32,752 bases of DNA from Sphingobacteriales bacterium. Its GTDB lineage: Bacteria > Bacteroidota > Bacteroidia > Sphingobacteriales > Sphingobacteriaceae. Position 1 is the stretch's first letter. Each line of letters opens with the position of its first letter. The stretch covers positions 1-32,752 of the forward strand of contig JAAFJW010000021.1 in NCBI GenBank assembly GCA_013298995.1, given 5' to 3'. A model generated the notes under the pieces. That model saw nothing but the letters and a program-made list of their open reading frames with translations. It was not told the origin of the DNA and ran no database searches. This document shows positions 18,396 through 27,624 of the stretch, in pieces. Made by a program: the position numbers and the translations under genes.

Positions 18396-20984
18396 ATGTC
18401 AACGCTTATACCACAATCCACATCCAAAGAAGCCACATTTAAAAATGAGGTAACTACCAAATTCGACCTATACAACAGCCTGTTTTTAACCCTTCCGTTT
18501 TATCAAGTAAAAAAAACAGGGCTAGCATTGCCCTATTTTTTCGATCATTGCGAAGAGGGTATAAACAATAATATACGTCCCGATGAAATTATCGAATCGT
18601 TTTTTTCGCAACAAAACAATCGCACCAGCTTAAAAGAAAGCAACGATTTACTATTTAGATTTATACAATACATTGAGCGCCAAGTAGTACTGTTTGATGC
18701 CGTAGAAGATGCCGCATTTACAAAACTTAAAACAGGCGAAGAGGCAAGCTCGTTAAGCGTGTTAATGAACCAAGCAGTTGAAGATGATGAATTGTATAAA
18801 AAAATACAACAATGCCTGCAAGAGTTTAAACTGCGCTTGGTTTTTACCGCACATCCCACACAATTTTACCCCAGCACAGTATTAGGTATCGTAACCGATT
18901 TAACCGATGCCATCAAAGTAAACGATGTAAACGCCATCAATCTTTTGCTACAACAACTAGGCAAAACACCATTTTTCAATAAAAAAAAACCCACCCCAAT
19001 TGACGAAGCCATCAGCCTAAACTGGTACCTCGAAAACATATTGTACCAAACAGCATCCGATGTACATAAAAATTTGGAGCAATCATTCAAACTAAACCTA
19101 TCAAACCATAGCCTTATCGAACTAGGTTTTTGGCCAGGTGGCGATAGAGACGGCAATCCATTTGTAACTTCCGAAACCACCAAATACGTTTCCTCATTTT
19201 TGCGTCAAGCATTATTTCGTTGCTACTACCGCGATTTTAAATCCATGAAACGCCGCATCACCTTTAATGGCGTTGCCGAGCCTATGGCCATTTTAGAGAA
19301 AATGATTTACGAAAATGCTTATTCTACAGCGCAAGATGTTACCGATATTAAAGAAGCTCTTTTACAAAAATTACGCAAAATAAAAGACGTATTAATTACC
19401 CATCACGATGCCTTGTTTACAGGTATTGTTGATGATATGATATGGAAAGTAAAACTATTTGGTTGCCATTTTGCATCCTTAGATATTAGGCAAGATAGCC
19501 GCATTTTACGCACACTATTTAAAGATTGTGTAAGCCATCCGCAACTACAATCGGGCTTAAATGCCAACTATTTCGAACTTAGCGAGGCCGAAAAAATAGC
19601 CGCAATACCGCTTAATACTGCCGATTTTACCGCTTTCGCTGATTTCTCCGACCTAGGTAAAGATGCCCTCGAAGTAATACGGTTGATAAAAGATATGCAA
19701 CAAAACAATGGTAAACGAGCCTGCCACCGCTTTATCATCAGCAATTGCCAAAAAGCATCCGATGTACTACAACTTGTACAACTATTTTTATGGAGCGGCT
19801 GGCAAATGGACGAAATGGATATTGATTTTGTACCCCTTTTCGAAACCATCGACGACTTACACGAAGCCGACGAAATTATGGAAAGCCTATACCAGCACCC
19901 AGTGTATCAAAAACACTTAGAACGCCGTAAAAACAGGCAAGTAATTATGCTAGGCTTTAGCGATAGCACCAAAGATGGCGGCTACCTAATGGCCAATTAC
20001 TCGTTATATAATGCCAAAGCCAATCTAACCAACGTATCACGCAACAACAATATCGACCTTGCATTTTTTGATGGGAGAGGAGGCCCGCCCGCCCGTGGTG
20101 GAGGTAAAACGCACCGTTTTTATGCCTCTTTTGGTAAAGATGTAGCCAATAAACAAATACAAATAACGGTACAAGGACAAACCATTAGCTCGCATTACGG
20201 CACTTTTGAAAGCAGCACCAATAACATGGAGCAATTGATACATGCAGGCATCACATCGGCATTAAATAAGCAAGAATATGCTACCATGAATGCCGAAGAA
20301 AAACTACTTTTTAAAGATATGGCAACCGTAAGCTACCATTCGTTTGTAAACTTACGCAATAACCCCTTGTTTCTTAAATTTTTAGAAGTACAAAGCCCGC
20401 TTAAAATGCTATCCGAAATTAATATTAGCAGCAGGCCAGTAAAACGAAACTCCGATGCCGAACTTAAACTCGAAGACCTTAGGGCAATAAGTTTTGTAAC
20501 ATCGTGGGGGCAGTTAAAGCAAAATATTCCAGGATATTATGGGGTAGGCTCGGCCTTACAATCGGCCAAAGATGCAGGTAAATGGCAACAAGCCAAAGAT
20601 TTGTACAAATCATCAGGCTTTTTTAAAACCGTTATCGATAATTGTATGATGAGCATGACCAAAGCTGATTTTCGCCTTACCGCTTACCTAGCAGATGACG
20701 AAACCTTTGGCAATTTTTGGAAAATACTTAAACATGAATTCGACCTTACCCAATCTCTTATACTCGAATTAAGCGACACTAAAATACTGATGGAAAAATA
20801 CCCTATCGAACATGAATCAATCCTTGTACGCGAAAAAATTGTATTGCCATTGGTTATTATTCAGCGTTATGCCATTATTAAATCGTTAGAAAAAAACATC
20901 AGCGAAAGCGATAAAAATATTTACAACAAGCTTATTTTAAGAACACTGTATGGCATAGTAAATGCGGCCAGAAACTCGGCATAG
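18396..20984 (+). CDS. ppc: Phosphoenolpyruvate carboxylase
   Basis: VFTAHPTQFYPSTV, GFWPGGDRDGNPFVTSETT, LGFSDSTKDGGYLMANY, FFDGRGGPPARGGGKTHRF motifs. Start set at the internal Met (MSTLIPQ). Confidence 0.95.
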   Translation: MSTLIPQSTSKEATFKNEVTTKFDLYNSLFLTLPFYQVKKTGLALPYFFDHCEEGINNNIRPDEIIESFFSQQNNRTSLKESNDLLFRFIQYIERQVVLFDAVEDAAFTKLKTGEEASSLSVLMNQAVEDDELYKKIQQCLQEFKLRLVFTAHPTQFYPSTVLGIVTDLTDAIKVNDVNAINLLLQQLGKTPFFNKKKPTPIDEAISLNWYLENILYQTASDVHKNLEQSFKLNLSNHSLIELGFWPGGDRDGNPFVTSETTKYVSSFLRQALFRCYYRDFKSMKRRITFNGVAEPMAILEKMIYENAYSTAQDVTDIKEALLQKLRKIKDVLITHHDALFTGIVDDMIWKVKLFGCHFASLDIRQDSRILRTLFKDCVSHPQLQSGLNANYFELSEAEKIAAIPLNTADFTAFADFSDLGKDALEVIRLIKDMQQNNGKRACHRFIISNCQKASDVLQLVQLFLWSGWQMDEMDIDFVPLFETIDDLHEADEIMESLYQHPVYQKHLERRKNRQVIMLGFSDSTKDGGYLMANYSLYNAKANLTNVSRNNNIDLAFFDGRGGPPARGGGKTHRFYASFGKDVANKQIQITVQGQTISSHYGTFESSTNNMEQLIHAGITSALNKQEYATMNAEEKLLFKDMATVSYHSFVNLRNNPLFLKFLEVQSPLKMLSEINISSRPVKRNSDAELKLEDLRAISFVTSWGQLKQNIPGYYGVGSALQSAKDAGKWQQAKDLYKSSGFFKTVIDNCMMSMTKADFRLTAYLADDETFGNFWKILKHEFDLTQSLILELSDTKILMEKYPIEHESILVREKIVLPLVIIQRYAIIKSLEKNISESDKNIYNKLILRTLYGIVNAARNSA

Positions 20985-21113
20985 TATGTATCCTTTATCG
21001 TTTTCCAAAACTCTCCCTTTTAAGTGGAGTGGGCGATGCGCAAATGTGAAATTTTACAATTAGCTGCTAAAGTTTAGATATGTAATCAATTTTAAAGCTA
21101 CACAATCATTTAC

Positions 21114-21122
21114 TTACCTTTG
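21114..21122 (+). promoter_or_regulatory. Bacteroidetes -7-like element TTACCTTTG, 5 nt before the mnmE ATG
   Basis: TAnnTTTG consensus; identical 9-mer at 9061 and 30368. Confidence 0.5.
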
Positions 21123-21127
21123 CCACA

Positions 21128-22510
21128 ATGCAAAACCACAGCCAACATACTATTGTAGCCTTAGCCACCGCCGCTGGTGTGGGGGCTATTGCTGTTATTC
21201 GCCTTTCGGGGATTGATGCTATACACATTGCCAATAAAATTTTTACCAGCAAAAACCTCCAAAACCTGCCCTCGCATACCCTGCATTTTGGTACTATAAA
21301 AGACGGCAACTTGCTTATTGATGAAGTATTGCTTGCTTTATTTGTAGCACCACAATCGTACACCAAAGAAAATACAGTAGAAATAAGCTGCCATGGTTCG
21401 CCTTATATTATCGAAACTATTATTAAACTTTGTATAAAAAATGGTGCCCAAGCGGCAAAACCGGGTGAGTTTACGCTTCGGGCTTTCCTTAACGGGAGCT
21501 TAGATTTAAGCCAAGCCGAAGCCGTTGCCGATTTGATAGCTTCGGGTTCTAAATCATCGCACCAGTTGGCTTTACAGCAAATGCGGGGCGGTTTTTCGAG
21601 CGAATTAAAAAACCTACGAGAACAGTTGGTTTACTTTGCATCAATGATAGAGCTGGAGCTGGATTTTGGCGAAGAAGACGTAGAATTTGCCAATAGAGAG
21701 CAACTAAAAAACTTAATTCTAAACATTTCTAAAGTTATTGCCCGATTAATACAATCGTTTGAGATGGGAAATGTGATAAAAAACGGCGTACCCGTTGCCA
21801 TAGTGGGGAAACCCAATGTAGGCAAATCGACCTTATTAAACGCACTTTTAAACGAAGAACGGGCCATTGTATCGGAAATTGCAGGCACCACCCGCGATAC
21901 TATTGAAGATGAAATTACACTCGATGGCGTACGTTTTAGGTTTATTGATACCGCCGGCATACGCCAAACTACCGATATTATTGAAGCAAAAGGAGTTGAA
22001 CGTACTTTCGAAAAAATAAAACAAGCGGCTGTTGTGCTTTACCTTTTAGACCCAAGAGAAACTTCAGAGGCCGAGCTTACGCAGATTATTAGCAACTTGC
22101 AAAACTCAAACATCAATAATAGTAAATTGCTACTGGTTATTAATAAAGCTGATGATGAAACTGTTACGTCGGTTTCGCACACTTTTACCCATGCTAATAA
22201 TTTTATTTACATATCGGCCAAAGAAAAAATAAATATTGATGCATTGCAAAACGCTTTGCTAAAAGCAGGCAGCGTAAATACCATAAACCCCGATGAGGTA
22301 ATGGTAAGCAATATACGCCATTTAGAAGCCCTACAAAAAACCGAGGCCGCTTTAAATAACGTTTTACACGGCATTGATAACCCCGTAACCTCCGATTTTT
22401 TAGTTACCGATATTAAACAAGCCTTATATTTTATAGGCGAAATAACAGGCGAAATTACTACTGATGATTTGCTAGAGACTATATTTAGTAAGTTTTGTAT
22501 CGGAAAGTAG
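21128..22510 (+). CDS. mnmE: tRNA uridine-5-carboxymethylaminomethyl(34) synthesis GTPase MnmE
   Basis: N-terminal TIVALATAAGVGAIAVIRLSG, GTPase GKPNVGKSTLLNALL / DTAGIR, and C-terminal FCIGK. Confidence 0.97.
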   Translation: MQNHSQHTIVALATAAGVGAIAVIRLSGIDAIHIANKIFTSKNLQNLPSHTLHFGTIKDGNLLIDEVLLALFVAPQSYTKENTVEISCHGSPYIIETIIKLCIKNGAQAAKPGEFTLRAFLNGSLDLSQAEAVADLIASGSKSSHQLALQQMRGGFSSELKNLREQLVYFASMIELELDFGEEDVEFANREQLKNLILNISKVIARLIQSFEMGNVIKNGVPVAIVGKPNVGKSTLLNALLNEERAIVSEIAGTTRDTIEDEITLDGVRFRFIDTAGIRQTTDIIEAKGVERTFEKIKQAAVVLYLLDPRETSEAELTQIISNLQNSNINNSKLLLVINKADDETVTSVSHTFTHANNFIYISAKEKINIDALQNALLKAGSVNTINPDEVMVSNIRHLEALQKTEAALNNVLHGIDNPVTSDFLVTDIKQALYFIGEITGEITTDDLLETIFSKFCIGK

Positions 22511-22562
22511 CTAAATTAGCGTATTCTATCACACATTTAAAAAGAATTACAAGCAATTTAAT

Positions 22563-23507
22563 ATGCCAGTAAAAATACCTAACAATCTTCCTGCAATAGA
22601 ACTTTTAAAAAGGGAGAATATATTTGTGATGAGCGATTTGAGAGCTGATAATCAGGATATTCGCCCAATGCGTGTTTTAATTTTAAATCTGATGCCTATC
22701 AAGATTACTGCTGAAACAGATTTTATTAGGTTGCTCTCAAATAATCCTTTGCAGGTTGAGGTAGAATTTTTAAGACTTAATTCTCATAAACCTAAAAATA
22801 CACCCGAAGCGCATTTAGAACTCTTTTATAAGGCTTTTTATGATATTAAAGCGAATTATTATGACGGAATGATTATTACAGGTGCACCTGTTGAGCTATT
22901 AGATTTTGAGGAAGTTACCTATTGGGAAGAAGTAACTCAGATTTTTGATTGGGCTCGAAAGCATGTTACCTCTACCATGTATATCTGTTGGGCTTCTCAG
23001 GCGGCTCTTTATCATTTTTATGGAATCCCTAAAAAGCCTTTAAACGATAAGTTATTTGGGGTTTTTAAACATACCGCAACAGAAAAAGGCAATCCTTTAT
23101 TTAGAGGTTTTGATGACGAGTTTTATATTCCGCATAGCAGGCATACTACTATTTTAAAAGCCGATATAGCAGAAAAGGAAGCGGTTGCTATTTTGTCGGA
23201 ATCGGAAGAGGCCGGAGTAGCCATTGCATCAAGCAGAGGTGGGCGAGAGTTTTATTTAACTGGCCATTCGGAATATTCGCCACTTACCCTTCATAACGAG
23301 TATCAAAGAGATGCGGATAAGGGATTAGATATTGCAATACCCAAAAACTACTATAAAAATGATGATCCTAAAAAAGCTCCATTGGTTTGTTGGACAGGCC
23401 ATGCAAATTTGTTGTTTAACAATTGGCTTAACTATTTCGTGTATCAAGAAACCCCTTACAATTTAAAGGATGTAGCGCATTTAGGTGAGCTAAAGGAAAG
23501 TAATTAG
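22563..23507 (+). CDS. metA: Homoserine O-succinyl/acetyltransferase MetA
   Basis: MPVKIPNNLPAIELLKRENIFVM...RPMRVLILNLMPIKITAETDFIRLLSN...TGAPVELLDFEEVTYWEE...YICWASQAALYHFYGIPK. Confidence 0.95.
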   Translation: MPVKIPNNLPAIELLKRENIFVMSDLRADNQDIRPMRVLILNLMPIKITAETDFIRLLSNNPLQVEVEFLRLNSHKPKNTPEAHLELFYKAFYDIKANYYDGMIITGAPVELLDFEEVTYWEEVTQIFDWARKHVTSTMYICWASQAALYHFYGIPKKPLNDKLFGVFKHTATEKGNPLFRGFDDEFYIPHSRHTTILKADIAEKEAVAILSESEEAGVAIASSRGGREFYLTGHSEYSPLTLHNEYQRDADKGLDIAIPKNYYKNDDPKKAPLVCWTGHANLLFNNWLNYFVYQETPYNLKDVAHLGELKESN

Positions 23508-23679
23508 AAAATATACTAAATTACCGTTACTTCGAACGGAGTTGAATGGTTTTTTAACTAGAAAAGCATATTTCTAATTGAGAGATTAATAAGCATTTTT
23601 TGCTTCAATCCACCAAGTTAAAAAAAGCATATTTGTTAAAATGTATAATTTTAGTTAATTTGTTATCTTAAACTATAAT

Positions 23680-26073
23680 ATGTCAAAAAATCTACTTTCA
23701 GAACGTGATATTTGTACCAAATTTATTTCGCCAGCCATTGAGAAGGCAGGATGGAATAAGCTTACTCAATATCTTGAAGAGGTCTCTTTTACTGATGGAA
23801 AGATTTACGTTAAAGGTAGGTTAACTACTAGGGGAGCTCGAAAGCGAGCAGATTATATTCTGTATTTTAAGCCTAATATTCCTATTGCAATTATTGAAGC
23901 AAAAGATAACAAACATAGTGTTGGATCTGGTATGCAACAAGCATTGGAATATGCTAAAATATTAGATATTCCATTTGTTTTTAGCAGCAATGGCGATGCT
24001 TTTCTATTTCATGATAAAACCAATACCACAAAAATTGAAACTGAACTTGAGCTAGATGAGTTTCCTTCACCCCGCCAACTTTGGGAAAAGTATAAAAGTT
24101 TTAAAGGTATTATTACTGAAAATGCTGAGCAAATTGTAGAACAAGATTATTTTTTTGATGGATCTGGTAGAAGGCCGAGATATTATCAACAAAACGCAGT
24201 TAATAGAACTTTAGAGGCAATTGCAGCTAAGCAAAATAGGATTTTGTTAGTAATGGCAACCGGTACAGGAAAAACTTATACTGCTTTTCAAATCGCTTAT
24301 CGGTTATGGAAATCGAAAACTAAAAAGCGAATATTATTTCTTGCAGATCGTAACTCATTAATAGACCAAACGAAAAGAGGAGATTTTAAACATTTTAAGG
24401 ATAAGATGACAGTTATCCAAAAAAGGCAGGTTGATAAAAGTTACGAGATATATTTGGCCATTTATCAGGGATTAACAGGTTCAGAAGAAGAGAAAAATAT
24501 TTTTAAGCAGTTTACACCAGAGTTTTTTGATTTAATTATTATAGATGAGTGCCATCGTGGAAGTGCGAGGGAAGATAGTGCTTGGCGAGAAGTTTTAGCT
24601 TATTTTAAAGCGGCTACACAAATAGGACTAACGGCAACGCCTAAAGAAAGTAACACTGCAAGTAATAGCGAATATTTCGGCGAACCAATTTACACCTATA
24701 GCTTAAAACAAGGTATCGATGATGGTTTTTTGGCTCCTTATCGTGTAGTTCGAATTGGCTTAAACGTCGATTTAGAAGGCTATAGACCAGACCAAGGTAA
24801 AACCGATATTGATGGCTTTGAAGTAGAAGATAAAAATTACAACCGTAAAGATTTTGACCGAAATTTAGTTATTGAAGAGCGGACTGAGACTGTCGCATCA
24901 AAAATTACTCAATTTTTAAAAGGTTACGACCGCTTTGCAAAAACTATTGTATTTTGCAGAGATGTTGACCATGCAGAGAGAATGCGCTCGGCATTGGCTA
25001 ACCAGAATAGTGATTTAGTGGCTAAAAACCATAAATACATTATGCGCATTACCGGCGATAATGATGAGGGTAAAAGAGAATTGGATAATTTTATTGATCC
25101 TGAATCTGTATATCCTGTAATAGCTACTACTTCCGAGTTGATGACTACTGGTGTAGATGCTAAAACCTGTAAAGTAATTGTGCTAGATGCCGAAATTGGC
25201 TCTATGACCAAATTTAAGCAGATTATTGGGCGTGGAACCCGTATAGACGAAGACCATGGGAAGCTCTATTTCACCATTATGGATTTCAGAAATGCAACCG
25301 ACAAGTTTGCAGATAAGGATTTCGATGGCGAACCAATTAGGGTTAAACCATTACCTCAGGATGCAGACCTAGGTAGTATAATAGATGAAGAGGAGGAAGA
25401 CAATTCGCCAATAATAGACGAAGAAAGCGGAGAAAATTTAACCGAACGACTTACACCTATTGAACCATTAGTTTTAAGAGAGCCAGCATCAGGCTACGAA
25501 AAAACAAAAAGAGAAAAAATTGTAATTAATGGCGTTGATGTTTCCATTTTAGTAAGTAGAGAACTTTATTTTAATAAAGATGGAAAACCCATTACAGTAA
25601 ATTTGCAAGATTATTCCAAAGAAATGCTGCAAAATAAATTCCATAGTTTACAAGAGTTTTTAACAGTTTGGAATGCCGCAGATAAAAAGGAGGCTTTAAT
25701 AAAAGAATTAGCCGACCAAGGTGTGCCTGTTGATGCACTATTGGATGCCGTAAATCGTGATTGCGATTTGTTTGATATTATCTGTCATGTTGCTTTTGAA
25801 CAAGCGCCACTTACCCGAAAAGAACGGGCCAATAATGTTAAAAAGCGTAATTATTTTACCAAATATGGAGAGCAAGCCAGAAATGTTCTAAATGCCTTAT
25901 TAGATAAATATGCCGACGAAGGCATTGAGAATATAGAAAGTATGGAAGTGCTTAAAGTAAATCCGGTTGCTTCTTATGGTTCAGCAATAGAAATTGTTCA
26001 GAGTTTTGGCGGAAAGTTAAATTATTTAAAGGCAGTTAGAGAATTAGAAAATCAATTATATCAGATTGCATAA
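23680..26073 (+). CDS. hsdR: Type I restriction endonuclease subunit R (EcoEI/EcoR124-like helicase-nuclease)
   Basis: N-terminal nuclease RADYILYFKPNIPIAIIEAKDNK; ATGTGKTYTAFQIAYRLW, IIDECHRGSAREDS, GLTATPKE; C-terminal EcoEI-type domain. Confidence 0.95.
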   Translation: MSKNLLSERDICTKFISPAIEKAGWNKLTQYLEEVSFTDGKIYVKGRLTTRGARKRADYILYFKPNIPIAIIEAKDNKHSVGSGMQQALEYAKILDIPFVFSSNGDAFLFHDKTNTTKIETELELDEFPSPRQLWEKYKSFKGIITENAEQIVEQDYFFDGSGRRPRYYQQNAVNRTLEAIAAKQNRILLVMATGTGKTYTAFQIAYRLWKSKTKKRILFLADRNSLIDQTKRGDFKHFKDKMTVIQKRQVDKSYEIYLAIYQGLTGSEEEKNIFKQFTPEFFDLIIIDECHRGSAREDSAWREVLAYFKAATQIGLTATPKESNTASNSEYFGEPIYTYSLKQGIDDGFLAPYRVVRIGLNVDLEGYRPDQGKTDIDGFEVEDKNYNRKDFDRNLVIEERTETVASKITQFLKGYDRFAKTIVFCRDVDHAERMRSALANQNSDLVAKNHKYIMRITGDNDEGKRELDNFIDPESVYPVIATTSELMTTGVDAKTCKVIVLDAEIGSMTKFKQIIGRGTRIDEDHGKLYFTIMDFRNATDKFADKDFDGEPIRVKPLPQDADLGSIIDEEEEDNSPIIDEESGENLTERLTPIEPLVLREPASGYEKTKREKIVINGVDVSILVSRELYFNKDGKPITVNLQDYSKEMLQNKFHSLQEFLTVWNAADKKEALIKELADQGVPVDALLDAVNRDCDLFDIICHVAFEQAPLTRKERANNVKKRNYFTKYGEQARNVLNALLDKYADEGIENIESMEVLKVNPVASYGSAIEIVQSFGGKLNYLKAVRELENQLYQIA

Positions 26074-26181
26074 TGTCTGAACCATGATTTATAGGATTAA
26101 AAGATTAACATGATTCTAATTCAAGAAAATCCTAAAATCAAGAAAATCAAGGTGCAGACAAAAAAATTAAGGTTCGGACAA
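26074..26181. repeat. Imperfect inverted-repeat (palindromic) element between hsdR and hsdM with duplicated terminal arm
   Basis: Left end TGTCTGAACCaTGATTT; right end reverse complement TGTCTGcACCtTGATTT. The two arms pair along about 87 nt. A further partial right end (ATTAAGGTTCGGACAAAAG) follows. Confidence 0.78.
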
Positions 26182-26199
26182 AAGAAATTAAAAAATTAA

Positions 26200-27624
26200 A
26201 TGAGCAACATTTCAGGAGTAATAAGCAGCATTCGCCAAATTATGTGGCAAGATAATGGCCTTAATGGCGATGCGCAAAGAGTAGAACAGTTAGGGTGGAT
26301 GCTTTTTCTGAAAATATTTTGTGATAAGGATAAAGAACTGGAAGTTTTAAACGATGATTATGTTTCTCCAATTCCTGTGGAATATCAATGGGATAATTGG
26401 GCTGCGGACGATGAAGGCATTACAGGCGACGAGCTACAGGAATTTGTAGACCGTCAGCTTTTTCCTGCTTTGCGCAATATTGATATTAGCACTGCAAATA
26501 AAAGAGCGGTTTTGGTACATGAGGTTTTTGATGGCAATAATAATTACATGAAAAGCGGTATCAATATACGTAAGGTATTGAATAAGCTTAACGAAATAGA
26601 TTTTAATAAAGCCAAAGACCGCCATGCTTTTGGCGATATGTACGAAGCCATTTTAAAAGATTTACAAAGTGCAGGTAAAAGTGGCGAATTTTATACACCT
26701 AGAGCCATTACCCAGTTTATTACAGATGTGATAAACCCACAACTAGGCGAAAAAATATTAGACCCCGCTTGTGGTACAGGTGGATATTTGACTTCTGCTA
26801 TTGAGCATTTAAAAGCACAAGCCAATTCTGTAGAAGAACGCAACCAAATACAAGAAAATATTATAGGTTGGGAGTATAAACCGCTGCCTTATTTATTGGC
26901 GACAACCAATTTAATATTGCATGATATTGAGCTGCCAAATATTACCTACCGTGATAGTTTAGACCAGCCTTTAAGCGAATACAAAGAGAAAAATCGGGTA
27001 AATGTTATTTTGGCTAATCCTCCTTTTGGTGGTATTGTGGCTAATAATAACGAAAACAACTTTCCGCAAAATTTTAGGACAAAGGAAAGTGCCGACTTAT
27101 TCCTGATTTTGATGATTCATTTACTGAAACAAAATGGCCGAGCAGGAATTGTTTTACCCGATGGCTCGCTTACGGGCGAAGGGGTAAAACAACGTGTACG
27201 CCAAAAATTGTTAGAAGAATGTAACTTGCATACCATTATCCGCTTACCCAATTCTGTTTTTCAGCCTTATGCTACGGTAGCTACCAATTTATTGTTTTTT
27301 GATAAAGGCACACCCACCAAAGAAGTTTGGTATTACGAACACCGTTTGCCAGAAGGACAAAAATCTTATAGCAAAACAAAAACGATACAATTAAAAGAAC
27401 TAGACCCCATAAAAGCCTGGTGGGACAACAGGGAAGAAAGCGACATTGCTTGGAAAGTAGATATTCAAACTATTGTTGACCGTAATTATGATTTGGACAT
27501 TAAAAACCCAACCAAAGCAGAAGAAAGTCATAATTATAGCAGTGCAGAACTAATAGAAATGCTGCATCAATCTTTTGAGAAAAGTAATGCTTTGTTGGAA
27601 CAATTAAAAGGAGCGGTTAACTAA
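26200..27624 (+). CDS. hsdM: Type I restriction-modification N6-adenine DNA methyltransferase subunit M
   Basis: AGKSGEFYTPRAITQFI, ILDPACGTGGYLTSAI (motif I), NVILANPPFGG (NPPF motif IV). Confidence 0.97.
   Translation: MSNISGVISSIRQIMWQDNGLNGDAQRVEQLGWMLFLKIFCDKDKELEVLNDDYVSPIPVEYQWDNWAADDEGITGDELQEFVDRQLFPALRNIDISTANKRAVLVHEVFDGNNNYMKSGINIRKVLNKLNEIDFNKAKDRHAFGDMYEAILKDLQSAGKSGEFYTPRAITQFITDVINPQLGEKILDPACGTGGYLTSAIEHLKAQANSVEERNQIQENIIGWEYKPLPYLLATTNLILHDIELPNITYRDSLDQPLSEYKEKNRVNVILANPPFGGIVANNNENNFPQNFRTKESADLFLILMIHLLKQNGRAGIVLPDGSLTGEGVKQRVRQKLLEECNLHTIIRLPNSVFQPYATVATNLLFFDKGTPTKEVWYYEHRLPEGQKSYSKTKTIQLKELDPIKAWWDNREESDIAWKVDIQTIVDRNYDLDIKNPTKAEESHNYSSAELIEMLHQSFEKSNALLEQLKGAVN

Noticed and set aside
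18271-18453. 60-aa plus-strand ORF MPYFTPSHILPPLSFNPSFEGQE...
   Set aside because: Overlaps the ppc start in another frame and has no recognisable domain; likely chance ORF.
19708-19920. Small alternative-frame ORFs inside ppc, lon, mnmE and hsd genes
   Set aside because: Fully contained in well-supported CDSs with no independent motif evidence.
21005-21045. CTCTCCCTTTTAAGTGGAGTGGGCGATG between ppc and mnmE, possibly a decayed copy of the REP-like repeat in hsdS
   Set aside because: Similarity too weak by eye to call a repeat; would need a genome-wide search.
23508-23679. Possible att site, tRNA fragment or CRISPR at the island's left boundary
   Set aside because: No tRNA-like sequence, terminal repeat or spaced repeats seen; no CRISPR array was found in the window.
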